Positions 13,101 through 28,100 of a DNA stretch of 64,000 bases are shown piece after piece. Source of the stretch: Siphonodentalium dalli (taxonomy: Eukaryota; Mollusca; Scaphopoda; Gadilida; Siphonodentaliidae); contig CP136063.1 of the NCBI GenBank assembly GCA_032622095.1, forward strand, positions 205,705,934-205,769,933, read 5' to 3'. Within the stretch, counting starts at the first letter, position 1, and each line of letters opens with the position of its first letter. The notes below the pieces were generated by a model that searched no databases, was not told the origin of the DNA, and saw only the letters and a program-made list of their open reading frames with translations. A program made the position numbers and the translations under genes.

Positions 13101-16100
13101 GAAAATATAAATTATAAATCATCCAGCCGTTCGGCTTCACAACGCGATGTCCACAATATCTAGTTGGACTCACATCAACTTGTAATTGATATTTTCCTTG
13201 GCTACCTGTATTTCTGATAATATAAAAGTTTATTTCTTTTTGGTTTGTTTAAACTATATGTACTTGGGGTGAATAACAGATTATTACATTGAAACAGGGA
13301 ACAAAAACATGCATGCTGGGTTATTTTGTAAGTAAAAAATAAATATAGAAACCAGCCAGCCTGCCAATTTTGAAAGAAAAAAAATGTCTGAGAAGAGATG
13401 ATAAACTTTGTGTGGCCTAACATGGAAGTACAGTACAACCTCTCCAAACCGGCCCCTTTATAAACCAAATCCCTATCCATACTGAACAAATTGACCAGTC
13501 CCATATTCACCCAAGTGCATTCTCACTAAAAATTACCTCTGTAAACCGGAACTTCTCTATTCCGAAACAGACGGCTTTTCTAGTCCATAAGAAAACGAAT
13601 ACATTAATTTTTTCCTCCGAAATCCGAACACAGAAAGTGATACCAACCAAATGCAAGTGCAGTAGATTTAACATACTTGATGCTGAGCTCTTGTTGGCTT
13701 TGGTGTAGACTGGGGGATCCTTTATAAGTTTAAATTTCTGGTCTACATTCAACTCTGAGTGGTCGTTTTAATGACGGCTCATTCATTGTGACAGGTTGAT
13801 TAACCCTTGGAGTGCCAGGTCCGATTTTTGTATCGACCCATATACCCTGTGCCAATGCATTAGGTCGGCTCGCATATATAAGAGAATGCATTGGCCTAAC
13901 CCAAAACAAAATTTAAAAAACAATTTATTTTTTATTTTTTAGGGCACTCTACAGACCATAAATTAGGGCCGATAAGATCGGCCCCTGGCACTAAAAGGGT
14001 TAAAACTGTATTGGTGACAATACACTACCATCGTATCTTTTAGCGAATTAGTGTTTAGTTTGAACAGTGGTCGTAAAAATAAAGAGTCCAACTCAGCGCA
14101 ATTGTTGATGTAAAAACAAAATGTCAGTGCTCTATTCTCCGTGAAGTCACCATTCTTCAATCAGTGTGTGAAATAAGCATTCTAATCAGACACCTGCTGT
14201 TATAATCCGCTTCAAAGCGCTAACCGAACAAAAGACCGCTAATTGAATCGGTGCGCATATACCAGAGTACGAAACTACTATACCTGTGCTACATTTGTAG
14301 GCGACATTTTCAAAAACTGCGAATCACAGTCAAATATATCGTTTCCATGTTTCCTGCCTTAAAATCTATTCATGTATTATATATTATTGTAATTCAATTA
14401 AGTATTTGTCACTAAAAACAAGCATTCTGATTGGCCGAGAGCTGCTAACTTTCGTTTTCGATTCACCGACGTCGGCCGCTTCAGCGTGCATCAAATCTGA
14501 ATGTAGCACGGTCAAATTGCATCGGCGCAGAACGAGTAGCGAAACGAACACACCCACGCGTTGTTGTCTATAGATACCGTTCATCGGCCGCTTCAGCGTG
14601 CATCAAATCTGAATGTCGCACGGTACAATTTTATCGGCGCAGAACGGAGTAGCGAAACGAGACAACCCGCCCCACAGGAAATGGTTACGGAGCACTGTTC
14701 CGAGTAACGCAATGAACAAACCCAAGATTTGTGCACGGTGACAACGGCGAAATGAAAGTCTCGATTCTTGTCATGAAAATGACTAAATGATACTTTTTAT
14801 ACAGTTTTTTTGCAAATTCCTTGCTAGATTGAATTACAATGGAGATAAACATACCCTGTTTCGTTGTACATTCTGGGATTCGAGCATGAAGACAGTTTGT
14901 GAACGCGCCGGCAAGCCGGCTCGTTCACAAACTGTTTTCATGCTCGAATCCCAGAATGTACAACTTATTATATATACCATGTTTTTAATTCTTATTATAC
15001 CATGTTTTATCTATTTATATTTACACACTAAGTGTTGTCATCACTAAATCCAGCATTCTGATTGGTCGGCGCCCACGTGGCTAGTTGCAGTTATTTCTCG
15101 GTGAATGCGCAACGCCTAATAACTCCAAGCTAATAACACCATCGATACGTCATTAGGTTTGGAAAGACGAACGCGTAGTGCTTTGGGCGCATTTTGACTC
15201 GTGCAGGATTGACTTAATACATCATCGGGTTTCAACATGAAGAGAAATTGTTCCTATTAACTTTTGCCAAGGGTGCTATTGGGTATTTTGGGCTGATCTT
15301 GTCACGATACACTTTTCGATTTAAATATATTTACAAAAGTGGCTTTTTCGCTAAATGTATATAAATATAAGGATTAACTGTCATGTGGACTATTTTTATG
15401 GAGATGTAACGGTGAGGTAAGTGGACATAACTTGTATGTAAAACCCTTCGGGTTTTACACAAGTTATGTCCACTTACCTCACCGTTACATCTCCATAAAA
15501 ACAGTCCACATGACAGTTAATCCTTATATATATTGTTATTTATAATATATTTCATTAGGTACTTTATTGAATAAAGTTAAATTAATCAATAATGGGTTGG
15601 TTGTGCTCATAGGAATGACATCAATACAATCCGATCGTAGTGCAATATTCTATAAACCAAACACCTCTCTAAACCGAACAGAAGGGCTGGTCTAAAGAGT
15701 GTTCTGTTAGGAGAGGTTTTACTGTATACTATCTGAATTTGTTGACTTTGGTCAAAATACTCATAAATCGACTGTAAGATCCCTCTTTCTGATTAAATTC
15801 AGGGTTAATATATTCTCTGATAATCAGGGATGGAAAATACAACAAATATGAGGACAATAACATGTAAAACATGGACATGTTATGTTAGTGTGCCAATAAC
15901 CACTTCAGCCATGATAGGATCAAACCCGGTTGCTCTAGAAATAGTCTAAGTTGCCTTCAATGTAAACCAGCTAGTGAAATATGTAGGGATAATACTGGTT
16001 TAACCCTTTACCCAACAGAAGGGCCCTGTGCCAATGCATTCTCTTATATATGCGAGTCGACCATAGGTCGCCTCGCATATATAAGAGAATGCATTGGCTT

Positions 16101-19100
16101 AACACATTAAAAATTATAAAATTGTCAAAGAATGTAGAAAATATTATAAAAAATGTTAAAAAATGTAAGAAAAAATATAATTTTGTTAAAGAATGTAAGA
16201 AAAAATGGTAAACAGTTATAAAAAAAGAATATGTTTAGGCCAATGCATTCTCTTATATATGCGAGGCGACCTATGGTCGACTCGCATATATAAGAGAATG
16301 CATTGGCACAGGGCATAACTGTAACTAACACAATGTGGTCAAGGAGCCGGTTTCAATGATATCCATATTTGTATGGTTCTATTGAGACAGAACGAAGATA
16401 TATTAGGCTGTTGAAGCTTTATTTGGCCGGTTTGTTGGGTAAAGGGTTAAGTACGATTGCTTTAGTATTCTATAGCAAACTTTATGCCCAGATCCAGTGG
16501 GGGAATTTTTGTCAATTATAATCGACTGTCATAAATATAAATACACAATGCTATATTTATTAGAAAGAGTGATATCTTATGGTCTATTCATGGTCTTATG
16601 TGAATTTACACACAGAATATACCATGTAATTAGGACTAACTCACGTTCCGTTCAGCTCTGAGAAAACCCAAATTGTTACAAAGTCACGAGGATAAGTGAG
16701 TTTGTATTCTTTAGTAATTATATAAACATTGCGATAAAATATATAGTTTCACCTTAAATTACTACTTTCAGTTGTTAACTTTTGTGGAGTTCAGAACACA
16801 TATGTTTTCAGTGCAATGAACCAGGTTACTTTCTCTATTGTGACATTTTATTTCCGTCATTCAGACCTTCCCACGAGGAAAACACAGCGAGAGCAGTTAT
16901 TGGCTCCCGTAATGCAGAAGACGGGTGTAATATGGCACCCATACTATAATTGTATGAGGGGTTTTTTGTTCAAATAAAAAGACATTGTGGAATAGACCTA
17001 TGTCGAGTTACACTTTAATAATCCTTAGTTGAACTGAGATGGTAAAGGATCTAAATAAACCTTAAAATAGTTCAATATTGAACCAACAATTACAGTCGCC
17101 ATTAGTATTTTGCGAAGAGGGACGGGTGAGAATTTTAGCACCCGTGAATTGAAAAGTACGAGTGTGTACGGGTGCGAGAGCAATCACTCCCATCTCCTGG
17201 GAAGGACTGGTCACTCATTGGTGATTTCAGGTGAGCGGCTGATATACGCTTAAAGTATGTATAGAAGCGTAAGGCAAACGTACTTCGACATAAACCAGTA
17301 TAATCCCTACCAATTTCACTAGCTATTATGTCAAAGGAAAATTGGGACTACCCTGGACACTATCTTTCTGTGACAGAAACTTACATGTCTCGCATTGCAG
17401 GATTGGACATCATTGAGGTTGCCTGAAAAGTAACAAGGCACAAAACATTAAAGTAGCATTCAGCATTGTCTGTGTTAAGCAGTTCACAGGGGCCTGGGCT
17501 AGCATCACTAAATTCACCCTCTGCTTAGGCCTCATCTTCTCTGGAAAGTTTCTTTATAATCAAATTTCTATAGAAACTTCTTCACATAGATTCTATTTCT
17601 TTTTTAGTTTAGTTTCTCTATATCCCCAAATTTGCAGATGACACATTGCATAATTGAGGTTCCCAATGGGTGCACATCACAATATTCACCATTTGGGAAA
17701 ATCAAACGGAGTCTATGTCTCCCATAGCAGATGAGGTCTAAGCAGAATGAGGTCCCCAGAGAGTGAATTTGGGGATGCTAGCCCAATACAAATTGTGGAT
17801 TGACTTGCAAAGGTGATAACTGTTGAAACATTTTGTTCACAAACAGTTTTAATGATTGCATTCACGAATATACAAGTCAACAGAGTATATCTTTATCTCC
17901 TAATCATAAACATGCTAAGGATAAACAATGGAAATAAGTTATATAAATGGACAAACAATCTGATTGAGTTCAGTTCAACTAGTCCGTGGAATGGGTTAGC
18001 TTTATATAATTATTGTTTTTTGCTGAACAAGAGATATTTCATGCATTAAAATTTTTTATTCATAAATTTATTTTTATATACCATAATACTTGTAAAGGAC
18101 AAATGTATCAAGAATTCAATGACCACTATTTGAAGTTTTTTAGTTCCCACAGAAAAGTTTCTCAAACCATTGTTATTGGCTATTAACAATTTTCTCAACA
18201 GTAAGATAAGTTGTTCTGTTTTTACAATAATACAGCATTTAGACTCCATATTAATTTACATTTTATTACTCAAAAATGTTACAAAAATAGAACAGATACC
18301 GTAAAGTCAATTTAAGCTGTGTCTTACCATGTTCATGATTGCTGGATTGTTAAGAATTGCACCGAAGTCTAATCCACCTGGCATACCCGCAGCAGCACCC
18401 ATGTTAAATCCAGACTGAAAAACAGGTTTAAAAAAGAAACTAAAGTTGCATTTAGTCTAATAAATATTAGAATACCATACCAGAGTTTCCATTAGAGGGG
18501 CAGTGGGTCCTTTTCCCTTAGCCCGAATTCTCCTCCAACATATTTCCCTACCCGATCCACAGATTAATGCCTACATCACATGTTTATATCCCACTAAATA
18601 AATAAATAAATACAGAAAGGAAATTTTATTTGCCAACCAACTGCAGACCACTAATGAACCATTTTACAGAAAATTAATTCCTTTCAGATATTAACCCTTT
18701 CAGTGCCAAGTCAGATTTTTGTATAAACCCATATTTCCTTGATCATTTTTCAAATTTATTGATTATAATAATGTGATACATTGATGGAAAGAGCTCTAAT
18801 AAATGAATCTCTATTTATTCCCCACTGTTGAAGTGAGGCATGTGTATTCAGTGGAATTCCAGCCATTGATTATATAGGTTGTATACCACAAGTGGAATAA
18901 AAGCCGGAACTACGAGTTAACGTTGTTGCCAAGAGAGGTGATGCAGATAATGTCAATGATATTACTTTGTATGATGCATAGATAATTGTTTTTCATCATA
19001 CTTAAACCACAATAAAAGTAGTTATAGGATCAATGCCAGACACAGTCGTGGATTAATCTTATCTGACACAAGAGTGTGGAATAAATACAGAACACAACTT

Positions 19101-22100
19101 GCATCATAATCTAGAACTTTTATCAAACTCGATGTGGATGGTGCTTTCGTGAAATATATCTTTGCGTCAATTGAGATACGCAGTGAGTTTTGTCTATATA
19201 TTTTTAATATAGAAAGAAGGTTCTTATAAATGAATGAAATATGTTTTGCGACTAACCCCCATGGCTTCCTCTCGGAGCTTCTGTTCAGCGATCTCCAAAT
19301 TGTTCTGATAACTCTGATTATCAGGATCAAGTTCGAGTGCTTTTCTGTAACATTCTCTCGCTCGTTCGTGGTCCTCCATCGCTGTGCATGCAATTCTGTT
19401 AAAAAAACAAAAACAAAGATGAATAATTCTATAATGAAAAATCAGAAAATTATATAACACTCCGTTGATTGCCCTCATAGTAGTGAACATCCATACCAAA
19501 TTTCATTGAGATTCGTCAACCGATGGTGGAGATATCATGCTCGGACAGACCAAAAAAACAACATTTCCAAATAAACAAAGATGACTAATTCTAAAACGGA
19601 AACCCAGAAAAAATTATTTATTACTCCGTTGAATACCCTCATAGTAGTGAACATCCATACCAAATTTCATTCAGATCCGACAACTGATGTTTGAGATATC
19701 TGCCCGGACGGATGGACAGACAAGGTCAATTTATTATACCCCCCCCCTCCCCCCATTCTCTTCGATGCTCAGACATAAAAAATATGAAATATTTCTTCCG
19801 ATTTCTCCTCCATACAAAATAAGAGATTGACTTTGTCCGGTGCATACCCTCATGTGGCATACTACCTAATATATAATAACCTTGATATACTCAGACAGAT
19901 GGACCCAAAAACTATCATTTTAAAATAAACAAAGATGAATAACTATAGAACGGAAAACCTAAACAAAACGATTGAACATATGCCATTGGATGTCCTTATA
20001 GTGGTGAACATCCATTTTCATTGAGATCCAAGCATTACTGTTCAAGATATGACCTGAACAGACATCAGATGGACCAAAAAGCCAACAATTCCACAAAAAC
20101 AAAGATGATTAACTCTAGAATGGAAAAGCTGAACAAAACGAGGGAACCCTCTATTGAATGTCCTCATATTAGTGAACATCCATACCAAATTTCATTGAGA
20201 TCCGAGTAATACTGTTCAAAGTTATGTCTACGGACAGGTCTAAAACAGTATACCCCCTCTTCTTTTTTTTAAAAGGGGGTATAAATATTACTCCATTGAA
20301 CCGTTCCATCCAATCAAATTAGTGCGACAAAGGAAGATGCGCCAATGAGAATCAAGTATCGGGGATTCCTGGAAATTCCCGTTTCGATTGTCAGTTTTCA
20401 ATGTCCTGCCTTGGTCTTAAAATATAATTGAAAATATATAGTGCACATGTCTGCATGTGGCTCTTTGTTTGTAAACCCAGCTGTTTAACAATTACGACAT
20501 TAGTCAGACAGCGATACAGAGATAAATTCACAAATAACGCAAAATGAGTCACTTTAAATTCCTGGTACAGGCTTCACAGAGCTTGTTAGTGCCGCTCTTG
20601 TTACAACACATTTCAAAACTGAAAGTAGTTCAGTGTTAATCATTCCTAATTTTAGCGCGTGCGACATCACTGCATGATGTGTAGTTATTAATAGCTTGGG
20701 GATGTTGGCTCGCCTTAATAACGATTTTGTATGTGGTATTAATCATGATCAAATGTTCTAATCGGCTTGAGGGACAATTATTATAACACCTATGGTTAAT
20801 CTGCCGTTATAAAATCAACATTGTTCACCCAGCAGGGGTGCGATAATAAAAACAACATTGTGCACAGCAGGCTAGCATCATTAAATTCACACTCTGGGGA
20901 CCTCATTCTGCTTAGGCCTCATCTTCTCTGCAAAGTATCTTTATTCTCAAATTAACATCTTTTTTAGTCTCTTTAGTCTCATATTTATTGAAACAAGAGG
21001 CCGATCACGATCGGCAGATGTTAACCCATCCCTTGGCGAAAGTAAATTACTCTGATCGGAATCATAAATGAGAGTTTTGATGTTGAATTATAGAGTATAC
21101 TATTAGGTACTATTATAGACAATGCACATAACACAAATTATTGGAATTTATGTGTCACTCACATTTATATAAGAGAATGCACTGGAACAGGATCTGTAAT
21201 GCTGAACCACCACAGCCTTGAGTTAAATGTGAAAAGGTGACCTGAACATGAAATACTTGGTCAAGAGATTCCAATATAATGATAATGTATCAAATTCTAC
21301 CCACAACAGCCATCAAGATAAACACCTCACTGCTGACCGATTAGTATCAATTATACAGCAGAGATGTCAACAAATCACACTCTTATGTTAAATAGGGCAA
21401 GGAATTAAAACTAAAAAAAATTTTTAAGAGTGAATATTTATTTTTCGAAAAAGGGCCATAAATCAGTTAAAAATAGTCAGATCAAACACATATTCAAACT
21501 CGATCTGTCTTTTGTGCTGAGAAATTCATATACAAAATTTGGTTCCGATCAGATAGAAAATGTTCGATTTATCGCACCATGTGTAAAGTGTCTACAGACA
21601 AACAGACGGATGGAATAATGACAGTTGGTCAATGCGGATGTTGACACTTCCATACTATGATATGGGTAAACATAAAAATTAGTCTTTTGTGGGTACTTAA
21701 GTATCAATTTTCCCATCTCCACTAGCATGGGCATGTATTTGATTTTTTTGTCTGTGAAACACTGGACAAACATGACAAAATATGTGATAAAACACAATTT
21801 ATTCCCATCTTTCCTGGCATAGAGACCTCTCAGAAATCCAGACTAAGAGTGCAAATTAATTACTGGTACATAGAGCTGCAGCCTGAATAGCAGTGTCCTA
21901 TAAAAGTATATCTGGTTACACTTCACACTGATGGCTAAATATAACTATACTTATCAATTATACAGATTTACTGTTTGTCTCTCACAGAGCTAAAGCGATA
22001 CCACTGATAATCAATTAGCTGTAGGCTGCTATGGTTATCTGTTCAATTCTTAGTTGAAAAAGGGCCATAACTCTTGTATAAAATGTCAGATCTCACCCAT

Positions 22101-25100
22101 ATTCAAACTCGATCTGTATTTTGAGTTGAGAAACTCGCATACTAAATTTGGGTCCTATCAGTTGAAAAATGTTTGATTTAGCGAAGCATGCATGAATTCT
22201 ATGTCAAAGGGCCATAACTCCAATAAAAAATATCGGATCAAACCCATATTCGAACTCGATCTGTATTTTGGGCTGACAAACTCGCATACCAAATTTGGTT
22301 CCGATCAGATGAAAATTGTTTGAGTTATGACAGCATGCATGAATTCGAAATCGAAAAAGGGCCATAACTCCGTATAAAAAAATCGGATCAAACCCATATT
22401 TGAACTTGATCTGTATTTTGGTTCTGTTCGGATAGAAATTGTTCGAGTTATCGCACCATGCGTAAAGTGTCTACAGACAGACAGACAGCCAGACAGACGG
22501 ACGGACGGACAGACTAACGACGAGTGGTCAATCCGGACAACGACACTATGTTAAACATAAAAACATAAACATAAAAATCAGTTTCATAAACCCAGAACCA
22601 AATTGCAATTTTCCAAAACCTGCCATTTTGTAACATATTGTAAGCAAGCCGAAATGACGTAACACTAATTTGTCATAGGCCAAATATAAATCAAATATAT
22701 AATGAAGATGTAGTGTATATACGCTCTAAATATTTATGAAGTTATATTCTTGTCCACATGTATTTTTCAAATCGGCATTCGTGTTGATTCAGTCTTTGTG
22801 TATTTATTTAATTTTTATAACTATATATTGTGTTTCATGAGAACTATAAATAGTACTCATAGCAGACTCGCACAAAATGGCTGGTTTCGGAAAATTTCAA
22901 TTTGCTTCCGGGATTATGAAACTGTATTTTTCAATAAATACGAGAGATACGATGCCGTGATGTGGCGTGATTGGTTTGGGTGGGCTAGTAAACAATATCG
23001 CTTCTAATATGTATAATATATATATTCTACTAACCGCTAATTGTGTTTTTGAAGCACAAGTCGGTGTAAAAATCACACTCTTTGACCCAGTTTGGCGGAC
23101 ACCATCTCGAACGAGCGAAATTTTACAGCCGGTTTGCGTCAGACCTGTGCTCATAAGCGGAGTTTTTCTTAACCAATTTTTACACGGGATACATCAAATT
23201 GAAGAGTAATAATATATCTTTCTACCTTTATATAAGGCATTTATGTATCAAAAAAAAAATTTGTGTATTTTGAACCTGATTGTGCACTTTGTGAAAATGA
23301 TAACAAATTAGGTCGGGCCAAGTTGGATACCTTTCTATAGGATTAAGTACTATCGGGGTGTGGTCAATTTTTGTTCTGGGGACCTGTGGACGACACAATG
23401 CATAATCGATATGCCCAATGGGTGCACAACACCATCTTAACCATCTGGGAACATAAATCAGTGTCTAGATCTCTCATAGCAGATGAGGCCATGCAAAATG
23501 AGGTCCCCAGACGATGAATTTATTGATAGCCTGCTGTGCAGGGCACCATCACTAAATTCTGCAATTGACCAGCACCATATTTCTAGGCTGTCCATTACCT
23601 AAAACTGTAAACAGGTCTGCTGATAATTGAAACTTTACTAAGGCCATTAAAATATGTGTGTTCTCAGGCAATTAGTTCTCAATTTTGAGATGAGGGAGGG
23701 AGGGAGGGAGGGAGGGAGGAGACTATTTTATTATTCTCATAAGCTGGAAAACATACTCCAGAAACGTTGTTCAAATCCAATATTTCTAACAGAAAATATT
23801 GAGAGAAAAATTTTGGACAAGGATTTTAAAGAAAATTTCAGTGACGACAGAGATGCCTGAGAACACAATTTTTATTTATTTGGCCTAATAATAAAGCTAT
23901 AATGTCTAACTACAAGCACAGATTAGAGGAGTGCCATTTAGAGGACATTTGATCCTTACCCCATCCTTCCATATGCTTTGCTGTACATTGGATCTATCAT
24001 AAGTGCTCGATTACAGTCATCAATGGCAGACTGGTGTTTGTTTAACTTGCTGTAAGCTGCTGCCCTGAAAGTACAATGATGATCAAATTATCATTTCTAT
24101 TAATCCTTTCATGACGAGAGCTGCGTTGGTGCAGCATTCTTCCATAGGGAGCCTCGCATATATACTAGTAAGAGAATGAACTAGCTTACAATGTCAAGGT
24201 AAATATTGTTGGGCCAATGTATTCTCTAATGTATGCGAGGCTCGTTTATGTAAGAGAATGCATTGGCACAGGGTTTTCGTAAAAAATAACAGGAAGCTCC
24301 AGTCATGGAATGATTAATACTTCAACAATTGAATATTCGCTGATAGGTACTAATGATATGGATAGAACGCCACAAGTGTGTGAACTGGTTAACGTTATTG
24401 CACGAGTTTGTGACATGATGGTAACCTCACATAGGCTCACAACACAACAAACGCATTCAATAATGTTAAAATATTCACACAACTGTGTTGTTCCATATTT
24501 TTTGCAAACTCTGAAGATTGTAGAGTGTATTATACTGCATTCAGGTCAATATTGTTTTATTTAATTGAGCAATCGCATGCCTTATGTAGACTATACCTCA
24601 TAATTTAGGGAAGAAATTTTCTGTTAAAGTCGACGTCTCTAATTACATTGTTGACGTAATCGATTTGTATTGTTCAAGGGCAATACAAAAATGTTTATTG
24701 AATGTTTTGAAATCTTGTGCATTTTGCTGTATGTCGAAAAAAATAAACGAATGGGTGTGCAATAAATGATGTTATCATCTTCTTAACTCAATGACTACCT
24801 TTAATGAATAAATAAAGCAACACGTAGCCAATAACATGTTTATGGAACTTCAGCTTTCTTGTTATAGATAAAGCTGGATGAAGCCCCCTTTTTATCACAC
24901 CAAAGTGCGAAAGAAAATGACTGATTTGGCTGACCGCTACAAACAAAGCGAATGTAAACTTTTAAGTACAATGTGAACTGGCACTAGACAAAATAGTTCC
25001 TCTTTCAACATAAGACACCCATAGTTCAGCATTTTGGCATCACATTGTTTAGTACAAATTTTAAGGCATTGTTAGTTAGTTGACAATTAGCATTTGAACC

Positions 25101-28100
25101 GTGTGGAATTGAAGCCCTGAATAGAATCGTATTTACAAAGAAATAGAGAATACCCCTGAATAGAATCGTATTTATGTAGCAATAGAGAAAACCTTCAGTT
25201 TTTTTTTAATACACGAGTGCAAATTTTATATCTCTTTCCAGACACGAATGAGATGTTTCAGGTATTCGAACAAAAAACTGTAGGTATTCTTTTTATTACC
25301 TTATTTATGCACCTTATTTATGCTCAAACTTGTCGAACACATTCACCCAGACTTTCAAATCTTGTTGTTAAGACATATTAAATTTTTCAGCCATCTACTC
25401 AAAAAGTGACTATCTAGGCTTGTGTTCAATATGATTATACAAATCCTGGGTGCCAATGTGATTTCCAGTGACAAGTTGGGTATTTTATGAGTAGTGATTT
25501 GAAAAGCTGAGTATGAAACAAACCTGATCGATGCCTATGACAGCGACCAGTCGACCAATCATCTTAGTTCTAACTAGCATGCGGTTTTGAAATTTCATTT
25601 TGGTTTCGGTATGGTTTTCGTAGAAAAACCAGATTTTGATTTTGGTTATGGTTTTACCCAATACACCAATGACTATATGCATAAAGCAGATGGTATAATA
25701 TATAGCATTATAATTCCAGCCATTTTCCAGTGATTTCCATAGTCTATGTGGCAGTATGTGCCCTTATCGCCCATATGACACCAAAATGTTCCAAATTGAA
25801 ACTGCTATAGGGTGGCAAATAGTAGCTAACAAATGTGCACGCTAACCACACGTCTTGGAAAAGCTACCAGAGGTGTCGGTTAAATGAAAAATTGAACGAA
25901 TAGGTTTTATAGAATATAATTGGTTGTGATTTGGTTTTCAAATAAAACCGAAAGAAAACCGAGAAACCATAAAACCACACATCACTAGCTCTAACTAAAT
26001 TCAAACCAACCTGTTGCAGTAATATACACCATTCCTCCCATCCAACTTGACGGCATTTGTGTAGCATTCTAAAGCTTCTGAATATTTCTCTGACTTCATG
26101 AAATCATTCCCTGTGGAAACACATTTATATTAGGTTCATTGGTAAATCTGGAGAGAAATACTAAGACATTTTACCCTTCTTATTGCCAATACTCATGGAA
26201 CTTAAGAAATGTTCAGATAGTAATTGAACAAACGACCATAGAACTTATTATCTGAACAGTTCATTCCAATAAAATAGGACTCCTGTACTTGAATTATATG
26301 TTGCTTATTTTACCTGAAAATAGAAAACCACTCCAGATGAATAATAGACAATTCCTATGTACACTTTTATAACTAATGTGAGAATCCATTTATTACAGAA
26401 AGGATTATAAATTCAATACTGAGATAAAGTCCACCCTTGCAACTCTTCAGGGTTAATCCTTCGATGATAACTGGATACTCAATGATGGATTGTTATTTGA
26501 TATTTGTGACCCGCCATATCAAATCCAGTCGGAAGTTGGTATTTTTTCACCCTGTGCCAATGCATTCTCTTATATATGCGAGTCGACCATAGGTCGCCTC
26601 GCATATATAAGAGAATGCATTGGCCTAATCATTTTTTATCATTTTTTTTAAATAAATGTTTCTGACAATTTTTAGGACGTAAAATAAAAACATCCATTAC
26701 CCTGCAGGGAGCCCCACACACATATAGAAGCATATAGAAGAGTGTCGTCTGCTCATGTTTGTCTGGGGCTCTGTATGGGTGAAATTATAAAATTGTTAAA
26801 GAATACAAGAACAAATTATTAAAATTGTAAAAAATTGTTAGGCCAATGCATTCTCTTATATATGCGAGGCGACCTATGGTCGACTCGCATATATAAGAGA
26901 ATGCATTGGCACAGGGTAAAAAAATCCCGACTTACAACTGGATTTGATATGGCGGGTCACATTTAGGATGTTTCATATTTGTCAAACTTATTATATGAAC
27001 ATCTTATAAATTAATGAATTGGAATCCAAAGCCTCTACAGATCATGTCCAATTACATGTATTTAAACTTGATCGGAAAAAACACCAACAATCCAGCAAAC
27101 CAAAAAAACAACTGCTGCCTTGAATGTGATAATTATTTCCCCTGCCGCACAATCACACTAAATTAAGTGAAATTGTCACTGTAACTAAAATTGTAACATT
27201 GTGCTAAAATTAGAAGCCAAACCTGTGTTCTTCAGTTTTTCTGCTTCATCTTTTTCTTCTGGTGTTGGTTCTTGTAAAGAAAGCTCTGAAAATTCTGCAT
27301 CGGGCTGCAAATATAGAAATGTGATAACCAGTACATTAAACAGACATGGCTCGTTTGAATCCCAAAATGATGTATATATAACTTGATAAGAGGTCTCTCA
27401 AAACAGACCATCGTGGAAGATTTTCGAACAAATTTGTCAATATAGCTCTGAAATACATGTCTTTTTTGTTATATTTTTCAGTAAAATTGAGATTGTCTTG
27501 TTTGTGTCGTTTCAAATTTTTTAATCAGTGGTCGCATAAAAATTGCAGTTGTAAACCATGGGAAGAAAATCTAGAGCGGTCATTGCTCTGAAACTTTTAT
27601 GGTCCGAATTAATTTTGATGCTTAACCCTTTACCCAACAGAAGGGCCCTGTGCCAATGCATTCTCTTATATATGCGAGTCGACCATAGGTCGCCTCGCAT
27701 ATATAAGAGAATGCATTGGCTTAACACATTAAAAATTCTAAAATTGTTAAAGAATGTAAGAAAAAATGGTAAAAAAAGATTTTTTTTAGGCCAATGCATT
27801 CTCTTATATATATGCGAGGCGACCTATGGTCGACTCGCATATATAAGAGAATGCATTGGCACAGGGCATAACTGTAACTATCACAATGTGGTCAAGGAGC
27901 CGGGTCCAATGATATCCATATTTGTATGGTTCTATTGAGACAGACCGAAGATATTTTAGGCTGTTGAAGCTTTATTTGGCCGGTTTTGGCCGTTTTGGTG
28001 GGTAAAGGGTTAAAAGTTGAAACGAATGTGCCATTATTTATACTAAGTGTAAGTTCTATTGTTGGTGGGGAAACATCAAATTGGTTGAATTCTAATTGAG

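Larger units (their letters stand above)
13431..15724. mobile_element. TA-flanked pogo/Tigger-like element, 2.3 kb, decayed
   Basis: Ends CAGTACAACCTCTCC on the left and the reverse complement of CAGTAAAACCTCTCC on the right, each next to TA. These ends resemble pogo/Tigger termini. No transposase survives. Nested or contained structures: a TTAA MITE (13800-14003), an ~85-bp direct repeat (14470-14560 and 14581-14665, CGGCCGCTTCAGCGTGCATC) and two long palindromes (14863-14964; about 15366-15528). The whole could be one old element or several overlapping ones that share the outer ends by chance. Confidence 0.5.
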
